This document shows positions 25,565 to 36,140 of a stretch of DNA of 64,000 nucleotides, one piece after another; the stretch's first letter is position 1; each line of letters begins with the position of its first letter. The stretch is from positions 38,116-102,115 of the forward strand of contig JASANC010004977.1 of NCBI GenBank assembly GCA_030248135.1, in the 5' to 3' direction. The notes beneath the pieces are model-generated. The model ran no database searches and was not told where the DNA came from. It worked only from the letters and a program-made list of their open reading frames with translations. The stretch comes from Theristus sp. LFF4_11. Its lineage: Eukaryota > Nematoda > Chromadorea > Monhysterida > Xyalidae. The position numbers and the translations under genes were made by a program.

Positions 25565-27304
25565 TCATTCCATCGAATAGATATAATCGTAATAGTCCGC
25601 TTCATCATAATCGTCGTCTGTTAACTCGTTAGTCGTAATTGTGGTTGTAGTTAGTGGTGTCGCGGTAAATGTAGTTGTTGTGGGCGTCGTCGTTGTGGTC
25701 AAGAACACTGCGCGACTAGGCGGCAGTGTCCGTGGCGACGTAAACGAGTGTCCATGACGACTGAATAGTGGCGTGAACGAGCCACTGAGTTTGTTATTCG
25801 TCCGTATTGAAAACGAAAACTGCGGCGATTTCTGATTACGTGGCACGTGGCTCGGCCGATTCGTGCTTGATGATGAGGAACCGGAACGCAACGCTGCAAT
25901 TCTTGCGGCTAGTAATCGGTAGTAACGCAGTCGCAGTTGATTGATCACTTCTGGTGCGTAGGTGCCGCCGATTCGCTGGAACGCCGTCGTGCTCGTGGTA
26001 CGCGCCGTGGTAGTTCGGATGGTGGTTGATTTTAGAGTCGCACTGAAATATGTACATCGGCTAGTAAAAGTAATGAGACACCTATAAGTAAATACTCAGC
26101 TGAAAATAAAAACTCACCGATTACACTGTGGCACAGTGCCAGCGATAATAAATGTCCCACTTTGGGCTCTGACGAGCTCCATCTCAAGCATTCCTAGGTT
26201 CTATCCTCATTCATGTCTCGACGGGAGGTCAATGGAGCTCAATGGAGCAGCTCGCCCGAGAGCTGAATGTAGATTGTTACAACTGTCACAGTATTATGGT
26301 TTATTTGTCTAAACCTGTCACTTTTCTCTCAGAGTGCTGAACCTCTCGAAAGAAGAAAGCACTAGATCAAAGTTGCAACAAATCATATTCAGCAATTTAT
26401 GTTTGATTTCACAAAAAGACACACGATATGTTCATTCTCTCACTGTAATTCACAGTTTCACGAGCTCTGTTATTCTGCAATCAAAACTGACAGGTCCAAA
26501 CAAACATACCGTACCTGTGTTTGTTCAGTCGTCTGGTCTTTCGCGCCGGATCGGCGGCCGGTGTCGGTGCCGGCTGAATGATCCGAATCAATCGCGATCG
26601 CAGCAGTTCGCGGTGGTAACCCTGCGCGTTCGTCGAGATTGACGGACGACAGCCGCGGAGGCGAAGCGCGTCGCAGCAGAACGGCCACGCGTACTTGAAC
26701 TTGTCGGAGTCGCAGCCCTTTGGTGGCGAAGAGTTCGCAGGTTTTGCTTTTTTGAATTTACGTTGATGACGGTTGACGATGAATGTACAAAGAAATGATG
26801 CTGATTTATGAGTCCGAGTTAAAACAATGATGTGACGCAATGAATGACGTCATAAGCGTTGAGTCATGCGCACGGTATATATCATTAAACTCTGCACAGA
26901 CTTTGGAGATCACTAACACACGCCGCAAAGCTACGCTCAGCATTGTGGTGATGGTCTAGTGGTTAGAGATGGCGCACGCAGCTCTGCAGGTGACGAGTTC
27001 GACTCAAATCACGGCCACTTTCAAAAAAAATATATAAACTGGACAAACCAACCAGATGAATGTGTCGATTGACATACGCATTACAGGTGCCTCTATCTTC
27101 GCCCGTGCAACCGAACTGCAGCTGCGACGCCGCTGAAAAGCACGGTGACGAAAAACACGAAAACTGTTAGAAAACGACAAAACGGGAACCGAATCAAGCA
27201 GTCAGTAACAAATTTCAGAAAAAAGCTGAGCCGAACTCACCAAAATCGTTCAGAAGAACCGCGGTAATGAGCGCGGATAATGCGGACGAAAAATTGGTGT
27301 CCAT
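25565..27304 (-). CDS. Ser/Thr-rich secreted or membrane-tethered protein (4 exons, 263 aa)
   Basis: Family not recognised. Exons: 27304-27241, 27163-27117, 26717-26515, 26042-25565; sum 792 bp with matching phases. Residues 6-36 are strongly hydrophobic (ALITAVLLNDFVFVFFVTVL, then SGVAAA), so a long signal peptide or signal anchor is likely. A cysteine cluster follows (GCDSDK.. WPFCCDALRLRGC) and then basic clusters (RKTRR). A predicted helix (PEVINQLRLRYYRLLAAR), Ser runs, a TTTTTPTTTT tract likely to be O-glycosylated, and an acidic Tyr-rich tail (DDDYDEADYYDYIY) complete the chain. The donor of exon 3 coincides with the end of a family E MITE. It is convergent with the kinesin gene. The role is unknown; exon 2 boundaries are the weakest part. 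Confidence 0.68.
26295..26514. mobile_element. Family E MITE whose end supplies a splice donor
   Basis: Ends TTTATTTGTCTAAACCTGTC and GACAGGTCCAAACAAACATA followed by CCGTAC. Read on the minus strand, the element starts GTACGGTATG directly after the last coding base of exon 3 of the 263-aa protein gene, so its first two bases are the GT donor. Confidence 0.75.
26944..27020 (+). pseudogene. tRNA-like sequence, degenerate
   Basis: Box A match TGGTCTAGTGGTTAGAG and box B-like AGTTCGACTCA, separated as in a tRNA. The first five bases (GTGGT) can pair with the 3' GGCCAC, but the rest of the acceptor and anticodon stems fold poorly. It is probably a tRNA pseudogene or SINE head. It lies in intron 2 of the 263-aa protein gene. 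Confidence 0.3.
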
Positions 27305-28242
27305 TTCGGTCTTCAGTTTATTTGTTGTTTACCGTTTCTTCAAAAATTCTCGGGCAACTCGCTCGCTATATGTTCATTCATTCTCAAGTAAATTTGAGGC
27401 TAGCAAAACTTCGCAAAGTGGACAATGCGATTCTTTTCAGGAAGGTCATAGTTACAGCGGTTGAAAGCGAAAACTGACAAACAAAAGCGGATATTATAAA
27501 TTATGGAGCGCAGTTTCTCATAGTGAACTTTTCCGTTCTCGCCTGTGCATGTCGCGGCGTGCATTTTTTCTGACTCCAAAACATTTCATGGGAAATGTGA
27601 CACACGCGCGTGGGTGAAAGTCGTCCAGCTCTGTACGTGTGTGTGTGAAAATTCTTGAATTATTTTTTTCAAAAACATGAATTGATCAACTATATAACAA
27701 TATATATGCATTCGTTCGCCCTATGCACTCTGAAATTGCAAATATGAAACGTTATATTTTTATTCCCATCACCACACACAGCAACACTTTTGCACTCACT
27801 TCGGGAATCTCTGTCGCTTTCAGGGGAGTAAAGTTATGTATTGTTGTGTTCAGTTTAGTTTTTCGTTCGTTGCAAAAAAATGGTGGCAAGTTGTCTGTGG
27901 AATGACGAGAAATGGTTGTATCGAGTCTTTTTTTATTTAGCGATCCAGGCACAATCTTTTGTTATTGTTGTTGTTGTTATCGAATTTCCAGTCTGACCCA
28001 AACCACTTTCACCAAAACACATTGAACGTGTGTTACTGCGAACGACAAAAAATGATGACGCAACAGCAAAAAAACGTCGTGAATGTTGCATCAGTGATGA
28101 GAGGAATGGTGAAATGAATGCGTGTATCTTGACAGACCAGTTCTAGAATGTATCAGGACATTTAAAAACCATTCATTTTTATAAGTTTTATTTCCTTTTT
28201 TAAAGTTTTGCAAGTGCACAAACGCAAAACACAGTGTCCGTC

Positions 28243-28395
28243 ACCCTCGTGGCCTGGTTGGTCTGTGCATTCGGGGAATCGAATCCCGCCGAGGGGTGTA
28301 TAGGTACTTAATGACAGAGAAAACTCGATGGGCGCCCTACTCGACAGCGTTCTGTACGCTTTTCTGGGTTACCCCTGGCTAAAAACATCGCCGAA
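28243..28395 (+). mobile_element. tRNA-derived SINE, copy 3 (head shortened)
   Basis: CTCGTGGCCTGGTTGG joined to GGGGAATCGAATCCCGCC, so part of the tRNA-like head between the boxes is missing. It is followed by the shared body (AACTCGATGGGCGCCCTAC, CCTGGCTAAAAACATCGCC). Confidence 0.75.
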
Positions 28396-28587
28396 AATCA
28401 CCGTTCGTTCTTCGTTCCAGAGGCTTAATGCCATGCTTTTTTCTATGCATTCACATGTTTGAACGCCTCCACGGATAACGTCCTTGTCTGACAACCGTAC
28501 ACTCGATTTTAACACAGCATAATGTTGCCCAGTCACAAACAGACAGACAGGCACACATATATGCACTCACATGCACGTTACTTAAGT

Positions 28588-30931
28588 TTTGTGTCTTGTG
28601 TCTTGTGTCTTGTCTTGTCTTGTCTTGTCTTGTCTTGTCTTGTCCTGTCCTGTCCTGTCCTGTCCTGTCCTGTCCTGTCCTGTCCTGTCCTGTCCTGTCC
28701 TGTCCTGTCCTGTCCTGTCCTGTCCTGTCCTGTCCAGTCCTGTCCTTCCTGTCCTGTCCTGTCCTGTCCTGTCCTGTCCTGTCCTGTCCTGTCCTGTCCT
28801 GTCCTGTCCTGTCCTGTCCTGTCCTGTCCAGTCCTGTCCTTCCTGTCCTGTCCTGTCCTGTCCTGTCCTGTCCTGTCCTGTCCTGTCCTGTCCTGTCCAG
28901 TCCAGTCCTGTCCTGTCCTGTCCTGTCCTGTCCTGTCCTGTCCTGTCCTGTCCTGTCCAGTCCAGTCCAGTCCAGTCCAGTCCTGTCCTGTCCTGTCCTG
29001 TCCTGTCCTGTCCTGTCCTGTCCTGTCCTGTCCTGTCCTGTCCTGTCCTGTCCTGTCTTGTCTTGTCCTGTCCTGTCCTGTCCTGTCCTGTCCTGTCCTG
29101 TCCTGTCCTGTCCTGTCCTGTCCTGTCCTGTCCTGTCCTGTCCTGTCCTGTCCTGTCCTGTCCTGTCCTGTCCTGTCCTGTCCTGTCCTGTCCTGTCCTG
29201 TCCTGTCCTGTCCTGTCCTGTCCTGTCCTGTCCTGTCCTGTCCTGTCCTGTCCTGTCCTGTCCTGTCCTGTCCTGTCCTGTCCTGTCCTGTCCTGTCCTG
29301 TCCTGTCCTGTCCTGTCCTGTCCTGTCCTGTCCTGTCCTGTCCTGTCCTGTCCTGTCTTGTCTTGTCTTGTCTTGTCTTGTCTTGTCTTGTCTTGTCTTG
29401 TCTTGTCTTGTCTTGTCTTGTCTTGTCTTGTCTTGTCTTGTCTTGTCTTGTCTTGTCTTGTCTTGTCTTGTCTTGTCTTGTCTTGTCTTGTCTTGTCTTG
29501 TCTTGTCTTGTCTTGTCTTGTCTTGTCTTGTCTTGTCTTGTCTTGTCTTGTCTTGTCTTGTCTTGTCTTGTCTTGTCTTGTCTTGTCTTGTCTTGTCTTG
29601 TCTTGTCTTGTCTTGTCTTGTCTTGTCTTGTCTTGTCTTGTCTTGTCTTGTCTTGTCTTGTCTTGTCTTGTCTTGTCTTGTCTTGTCTTGTCTTGTCTTG
29701 TCTTGTCTTGTCTTGTCTTGTCTTGTCTTGTCTTGTCTTGTCTTGTCTTGTCTTGTCTTGTCTTGTCTTGTCTTGTCTTGTCTTGTCTTGTCTTGTCTTG
29801 TCTTGTCTTGTCTAGTCATGTCTTGTCTAGACTTGTCTTGTCTTGTCTTGTCTTGTCTTGTCTTGTCTTGTCTTGTCTTGTCTTGTCTTGTCTTGTCTTG
29901 TCTTGTCTTGTCTTGTCTTGTCTTGTCTTGTCTTGTCTTGTCTTGTCTTGTCTTGTCTTGTCTTGTCTTGTCTTGTCTTGTCTTGTCTTGTCTTGTCTTG
30001 TCTTGTCTTGTCTTGTCTTGTCTTGTCTTGTCTTGTCTTGTCTTGTCTTGTCTTGTCTTGTCTTGTCTTGTCTTGTCTTGTCTTGTCATCTCTTGTCATG
30101 TCGTGTCATGTCTTGTCTTGTCTTGTCTTGTCTTGTCTTGTCTTGTCTTGTCTTGTCTTGTATTTTATTGTCTTGTCTTGTCTTGTCTTGTATTGTCTTG
30201 TCTTGTCTTGTCTTGTCTTGTCTTGTCTTGTCTTGTCTTGTCTTGTCTTGTCTTGTCTTGTCTTGTCTTGTCTTGTCTTGTCTTGTCTTGTCTTGTCTTG
30301 TCTTGTCTTGTCTTGTCTTGTCTTGTCTTGTCTTGTCTTGTCTTGTCTTGTCTTGTCTTGTCTTGTCTTGTCTTGTCTTGTCGTGTCTTGTATTGTCTTG
30401 TCTTGTCTTGTCTTGTCTTGTCTTGTCTTGTCTTGTCTTGTCTTGTCTTGTCTTGTCTTGTCTTGTCTTGTCTTGTCTTGTCTTGTCTTGTCTTGTCTTG
30501 TCTTGTCTTGTCTTGTCTTGTCTTGTCTTGTCTTGTCTTGTCTTGTCTTATCTTGTCTTGTCTTGTCTTGTCTTGTCTTGTCTTGTCTTGTCTTGTCTTG
30601 TCTTGTCTTGTCTTGTCTTGTCTTGTCTTGTCTTGTCTTGTCTTGTCTTGTCTTGTCTTGTCTTGTCTTGTCTTGTCTTGTCTTGTCTTGTCTTGTCTTG
30701 TCTTGTCTTGTCTTGTCTTGTCTTTTCTTGTCTTGTCTTGTCTTGTCTTGTCTTGTCTTGTCTTGTCTTGTCTTGTCTTGTCTTGTCTTGTCTTGTCTTG
30801 TCTTGTCTTGTCTTGTCTTGTCTTGTCTTGTCTTGTCTTGTCTTGTCTTGTCTTGTCTTGTCTTGTCTTGTCTTGTCTTGTCTTGTCTTGTCTTGTCTTG
30901 TCTTGTCTTGTCTTGTCTTGTCTTGTCTTGT
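28588..30931. repeat. 2.3-kb pentanucleotide array, TGTCC then TGTCT
   Basis: About 470 uninterrupted five-base units. A short TGTCT start (28604-28640) is followed by a TGTCC block (to about 29353, with scattered TGTCCAG and one TCTTG pair). A nearly pure TGTCT block then runs to 30931. Rare point variants cluster near 29810-29830, 30085-30110, 30161-30195 and 30380-30395. The sharp switch between two homogeneous unit types suggests separate expansions or gene conversion. Neither strand codes: openness in every frame follows from the period. Confidence 0.98.
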
Positions 30932-31253
30932 GCGTGTGTGTTTATTTGCAAACACCATTGTGCTGTCACAGAGTGCACGGTATTCAGACCAAAAGTTTTG
31001 TCTGAAGAAAGGCCTGCCCGAGCCGAAACTCTTATTGAGTACACTCATAACTTTTATAGCCTTTTTTCGAATTAATCCCCGTGCGACCCCGCCGCAACTA
31101 CAAGATCTTCTTTCGTACTATATACCATGTTCCGAGCAAAATAAAGTACGCTATAATTTAATTTTTTCAACATCCGAAAACCTTCGCGAATGCGAGAGGC
31201 ATCATTTAGCAAGCATACACACAGACTCACGTGCAGGAGAAGATGTTATGCCA

Positions 31254-31455
31254 AAAAGGAAACCCGAACAGGTGTCCGGTGGGTGTCCGGTGTCCTGTCC
31301 GCCTAAGTGTCCCGCGTTGTGTCCTGCTCCGTCTGAGTGTCCCGGAAATAAAAATAGCAACACCACACTCGGAGTTTTTGGGCCATTTTTAATTGTACCA
31401 CGCGGGACACCCAGGCGGACATGACCCCGGACACCTGTTCGGACACCTTTTTAGT
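31254..31455. mobile_element. Family C MITE
   Basis: Ends CAAAAAGGAAACCCGAACAG with GTGTCCGGTGTCCTGTCCG, and CGGACACCTGTTCGGACACC with TTTTTAG. The interior has CGCGGGACACCCAGGCGGAC. Confidence 0.82.
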
Positions 31456-32846
31456 GTGTTATGCGGAGCGTTTTTCTTCCATGCACCGACATTTTTTTCA
31501 GTTTCAAGTTTGTCACAAAACGGAAATGGGCCGACAACACGTGTGTGCCTAGAGAGTGGACTGAATTCGCGGTATAACGATGGTAAATTTCGGCAATTTT
31601 CGCGGTACATTTTTTTGTCAGAGAAGCGCAAACAAACGGAACCTATCAACAAGAAACCTGTTTTCGCACGACATTCAGTTTACTTGGTAGAGTGTACAGT
31701 TATTGTGTACTTGGTAGAGCCAAAGTTCCAACTGCTATAACTGTATTTTGGCAGAAGACATGGTATTTTTTATGAGTCACATCCCAAAAAAAGACCTGGA
31801 AAGATTAGAATAGAAGCGAAGCGTCGCCAAAAAAGCTGCAATGATTATTTTATAACATTTTATGACGCAAAAAAACACAATTAAAAGAGTTCGCTAAAAA
31901 CGTTTATTCCTCATAAGTATGATGAAATATGCTGCCCTTTTTTAATTTCAACCCTGGCGTCGCGCCATTTTTGAACAATTTCCCGATTTTCTTGCTGCGA
32001 TTTCAGCGCGTATTTATGTAAACAGAGGACCAGCGTCTAACGAACCCACATTGTGACGTGTGTTTCTGCAATTGATCTCCATAGTTGTGTTGTGTTTGTT
32101 GTCTTTACGTGCGATTTCATGTCAGTTTGTACATTCGGTATGTGATTGAAAATTGAAACGGGCATCGTTTCTGTGAATGTCGTCGTTCGGATTGAGAAAA
32201 TAAAACTACCTAAACAAAGTCCTCAGTGTTTGAGAAACGAATTTTTAACCTAAAACCTGAAAACGAAAAACGCATGAATTTCGTAACAGTTCCCAATGCA
32301 TTTTGAGCATTTTACACAATTTCTTCCATTTCTTTAATCTGAGAAAACATATGTGTTGTGTACTTTTTTCTCAACTCCCTCTGCCGTATTTACAAAAAAA
32401 GCCCAAATACTATGCGTGAACCGCAAGTCCTTGGAGGTTTTTTCGTCACGTCATGAGCTTTTATGCCGATTGAATTTTTATAAAAAACGATTCCTTTCAG
32501 CTGTCTCTCCAGAATTATGCAAACATCAGTCAGACCTCGAAAAATGTGATAAACCAGAAAGACTCATAATCATAAATACACATACACTCCTTTGGAAAAT
32601 AATGAAAACTGAAACTGGTCACTGGTTTTTTTGGGTGACACACCGGTTCTAGATTGATTTCCTTTTGTATTTCCTGTTTTTACGATTTTCCATATGAGCA
32701 CTAACGCTTTTCTTGGTTTTTGATCTTCAATATTGTTTTGCATTTTATGCGATTCACACAAAAATAAAATGTTGACTTCATTTTTTGTCATACATAGTCA
32801 TAGTCTGTTACCTTGCATTCATTATTGTTTTTAGCAGTATCCCAAC

Positions 32847-33308
32847 TACCGTATTACCCCCAATAAACCCCCATGGGGGATTAATACGTCAGCGACTTTT
32901 AGGGGTGGGGGTTTATTGGTGGGGGGGGATTATTGGTGGGGGGGTTTATTTACAAAAAATTCTAGGGGTGGGGGTTTGTTGAAAAATGCAAAAATACCTT
33001 GCGTGGCAGGCAAGAAAGTCGCAGAAACTTCTACTTTTCACAGAGATTTCCTTTTGTAACAGCCTTTTGTGATGAAATTACCATTAACTCATCCCTTTGG
33101 GGCCTTTGGTAGCACAATTTCATCATTTTCACTGCAACCAGCCACTGAATTCGCTGGGTATGTGTTTCAAACAGGTTTCCAATTAACCCCCATGGGGGAT
33201 TATTTGTGGGGGGGGGGGGGATTATTCGGAAACTGGTCGGGCGGGTGGGGGTTTATTGGTGGGGGAGATTAATGGTGGGGGGGGGGGGTTTAATGGGGGT
33301 AATACGGT
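32847..33308. mobile_element. Family D MITE, copy 2 (inverted relative to 15140)
   Basis: Begins TACCGTATTACCCCCAATAA and ends AATGGGGGTAATACGGTA. Dense G runs (GGGGGTTTATTGGTGGGGG) on one strand make subterminal G-quadruplex formation plausible. The core matches the copy in kinesin intron 12. Confidence 0.88.
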
Positions 33309-33528
33309 AGTAATCAACTGCGATTATTGTATCATGGTACATCTGGTTGGAAGAAAACTGTGATTTTTCTGAAAAACCATACCCCATTAGACACCCTTTG
33401 TAGGTTGTACTGTACCGTACCTCTGCTGTTTTTGACCGCTTTTTTGAGCAGTCCACAAAATTTTTCAAAAGAAACCCATTTCAGCTTAAATCATCGCCGA
33501 ACCACACAAGCAAAGGTGAAAAGCAATA

Positions 33529-33800
33529 TACCGTAAAGTCTTGCATATAAGGTCTCCTTGAATAAATTTGAAAATCAAAAATTTCTGAAAAAAAGTGGAA
33601 CTTTGTGTGACAACCTTATAAGTGGGAGGAGGTCTTATAAAGCGAAGATTAGGAAGTCCGGGCCTTATAAACGGCGGGGGGAATTTCTACCAAGTCACAA
33701 TAATTTTTATTTTTCTGGTTTCCCGCCCTGTGACACTCCGCCCACTTTTGCGTTTGGGTCTTATAAGTGGGAGGAACCCTATAGGCAAGACTTTACGGTA
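33529..33800. mobile_element. Family A MITE, copy 2
   Basis: TACCGTAAAGTCTTGCATAT to GGCAAGACTTTACGGTA. The last TA (33799-33800) is also the first TA of the family B copy, so the two elements abut at one TA target. Confidence 0.88.
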
Positions 33801-34067
33801 CAGTACGGCCGAATAAATGGGGCAGTCCATCAAGGCGGGATCAGTCGCAGACTAGGAGTTGTCTTTTTCAAAAATGCCAACATAATTCCCAATCATGTGT
33901 GCAAGGGAGAAAGAATGCACAGAATAGCGAGGATAATTCATTAGTTTAAAAAAACGAGTCAAATTTGGCACACAATGTGGTTTCTGAACGTCTTTTTTCT
34001 TTCATTCAAATTTCGCGCGCTCCTTGAACCCTGAAAAAAGCTGCCATGTTTAATCGGCCATACCGTA
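33799..34067. mobile_element. Family B MITE, copy 2, next to the peptide gene
   Basis: TACAGTACGGCCGAATAAAT to TTTAATCGGCCATACCGTA, about 90% like the copy at 12430. It ends 20 bp before the start codon of the peptide precursor at 34088, so it must contribute the 5' UTR or core promoter unless transcription starts within those 20 bp or an upstream exon is spliced in. Confidence 0.88.
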
Positions 34068-34087
34068 TTCGTGATATCTCCAAAACC

Positions 34088-34510
34088 ATGCGATCGACCG
34101 CAGTGTCATCAGCACTATTTTTGTTCGTCTGCGTACTCACGTGCCTGACCGAGGCTCGTTGGAGGGCACCCCTCACCTCTGATGACGGGCAATACGGCAA
34201 GCGGGACCCCGCTGCTGATGATTTGTGAGTTTCCATTTGAGCAAAATCAGAGAGTCTTCGCTCGAATTATTAGCCATTATAATACAGTTTTCTTCTCTAT
34301 CTAAACTATTCGATAAAAAAAACTCAGCATTCATGTCAAAAGTGATTTTCTTGTGTGTCCAGATTGTCAGTCGGCTATGGCAAACGCGATTTCGACATCG
34401 ACAAGCGCGCGTTTGACTGGGACAAACGATTCGACGTCAAGCGGAGTCGCATGTACGCGTGGAAATATGTTGCACTGTTAAAAAACATATTGCTGATTTC
34501 TGCGTGCTAG
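34088..34510 (+). CDS. Neuropeptide-like precursor (2 exons, 94 aa)
   Basis: Exons 34088-34224 and 34363-34510, phases matching. A signal peptide at residues 1 to about 23 (SALFLFVCVLTCLTEA) precedes short segments cut by KR: one ending DDGQYGKR, one ending LLSVGYGKR, then DFDIDKR, AFDWDKR and FDVKR, and a tail SRMYAWK... The two GKR sites predict Tyr-amide peptides; the three short acidic peptides would not be amidated. This is the layout of a secreted, convertase-processed prepropeptide. I do not recognise the family. The hydrophobic tail after YAWK (to the stop) is unusual, and a further splice at GTACGC (34452) is possible. The upstream ATG at 34046 would add 14 residues encoded by the MITE. 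Confidence 0.72.
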
Positions 34511-34608
34511 CGGCGCATTCATGAAGCAGTATTTGGTGACGCGTTGCTGTGTTAAAGCATAGCTACGCGATCACTAAATGATGCGTCATGAATGCTCCTT
34601 TTGGTTTT
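34508..34608. mobile_element. Family H small palindromic element
   Basis: GGCGCATTCATGAAGCAGTA..TTGGTGACGCG pairs with CGCGATCACTAAATGA..TCATGAATGCTCC. A second copy lies at 38521-38622 and a half copy near 49545-49590. It begins at the stop of the peptide gene. Confidence 0.65.
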
Positions 34609-34639
34609 GTTCCCGCACTATGAAACGGTGTTCGGGACT

Positions 34640-34945
34640 GGTTATGCTGGTGCTCTGAACGTCAGTGGGTGCCCCCTCGCGGTGTCCGAGTTTACGGAAA
34701 TAAAAGGTATGGCGCGTGTCAAGTGTCAAAGAAAAATAAAAAGATGTCATGGTGTTTTTTGCCACTTTGATTTTCGGGAGAACACGCGGGAGAGTACACC
34801 TAGCGGACAGAACACGCACGCGGGACAAGACACCTAGCGGGGCAGAACACCTAGCGGGGCATTACACCTAACGTACAGGACACCACGCGTGACACCCAGG
34901 CGGACATTACACCGGACATCTTTTCAGTTTTCTGATGTGGACACG
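34640..34945. mobile_element. Family C MITE, internally repeated
   Basis: GGTGCCCCCTCGCGGTGTCC on the left and GACACCCAGGCGGACATTAC on the right. Near 34795-34875 there are three to four tandem copies of an ACACCTAGCGGGGCA-like unit, which other copies lack. Confidence 0.6.
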
Positions 34946-35255
34946 TTTTTTAGCGTGTCGGTCAAGAAGGGAGCGGAACAAAGCGGAATGACACTCGACA
35001 TATGTAAACATGAAGTTCAAATTAAAAAAAAAATCACAAGTATAACGTTTTATTTCAGGATGGGCATGAGTCTCGGGAAGCGACATCGCGCTTTTCATCC
35101 GGAGTGAAAAAACGGATTTTTTTGACGGAACTATAAAAATACAGCATTTTAGAGTTTCATTTGTGTTCACAAAACAATCATATTGTATATGAAACTTTTA
35201 TGATGCGCAATAAGAATTTCAACACATTTCTGCTGCTGCCAACAGTTCATTCGAA

Positions 35256-35568
35256 TACCGTAAAGTCTTGCATATAAGGTGTTGCATCTCTTGTTTCTTT
35301 TAACGCATGACGACGCAGTTCTCCTTGTATAAATTTGAAAATCAAAAATTTCTAAAAAAAGTGGAATTTCGTGTGACAACCTTATAAGTGGGAGGACTCG
35401 GAGGTCTTATAAAGCGAACATTAGGAATTCCGGGCCTTATAAACGGGGTAGGATTTTAATTAAGTCAAAATTTTGAATTTTTTGGTTTCCCGCCGTGTGA
35501 CACTCCGCCCTCTTTTGGGTGGGGGGGTCTTATAAGTGGGAGGAACCTTATATGCAAGACTTTACGGT
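35256..35568. mobile_element. Family A MITE, copy 3
   Basis: TACCGTAAAGTCTTGCATAT to ATGCAAGACTTTACGGT. It carries a 30-bp insertion (TTGCATCTCTTGTTTC..) just inside the left end relative to copy 2. The remaining intergenic sequence 34950-35255 and 35570-36140 shows no gene. Confidence 0.85.
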
Positions 35569-36140
35569 GACGATAATAAGAAACAAACTTGTTTGAAAAT
35601 TAATTTAGCTGAATTTCCGAGTCTTTATTGCGATTTCTTTGTGTCATAGTTTATCTTTATTATCATTAGTTGAATATTGCTGCAAGTGGAATAGAAGCCG
35701 GATAAAAAGTGCGTGCTACAGAAGGAAGTTCAAAACAAACTTACATGATCTACAAGCAGAAAATGTCCAGAAAAATTGTGAAAACTCGAAAAGTCAAAAG
35801 TCTAAGTCGAACGAAGAAAATCAAAAAAGAACGTTCACGCAAAATTACTGGAAAAGCACGCACACACACACTGCCCGTTTATTTTTTGTTTCTTCATTAA
35901 ACCGTGTGTTACATTCATAAGAGTTGCATAACAGTAGCGTAATCACATGAAAATTCAAAAAATCACATAAACATTCTCTCCCACAGTGGTTTGCTTGCAT
36001 GGTTTTTTTCGCGCAATTATTTCTGCCCTTCGCCGAAACTTTTCTTTTCTTGGCACTTCGTCTTGTGTGCAGTCTACTCTACACTACACACCATTGCATT
36101 CGTTTTGAATAACATTGAATTTCAACTGATTCATAAGAGA

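Larger units (their letters stand above)
27305..34087. other. Gene-free interval dominated by repeats
   Basis: Holds a SINE (28243-28395), the large pentanucleotide array (28588-30931), a family C element (31254-31455), a family D element (32847-33308) and adjoining family A and B elements (33529-34067). The remaining stretches 27305-28240, 31460-32840 and 33310-33528 are AT-rich, and I see no gene in them. Confidence 0.6.

Noticed and set aside
28522..31424. Very long apparent ORFs (up to 942 codons) on both strands
   Set aside because: They are the pentanucleotide array read in three frames; a period of 5 without stop triplets stays open on any frame and has no protein logic.
35639..35920. 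Lys-rich plus-strand ORFs
   Set aside because: A-rich sequence, no conserved motif, no matching splice sites with neighbours.
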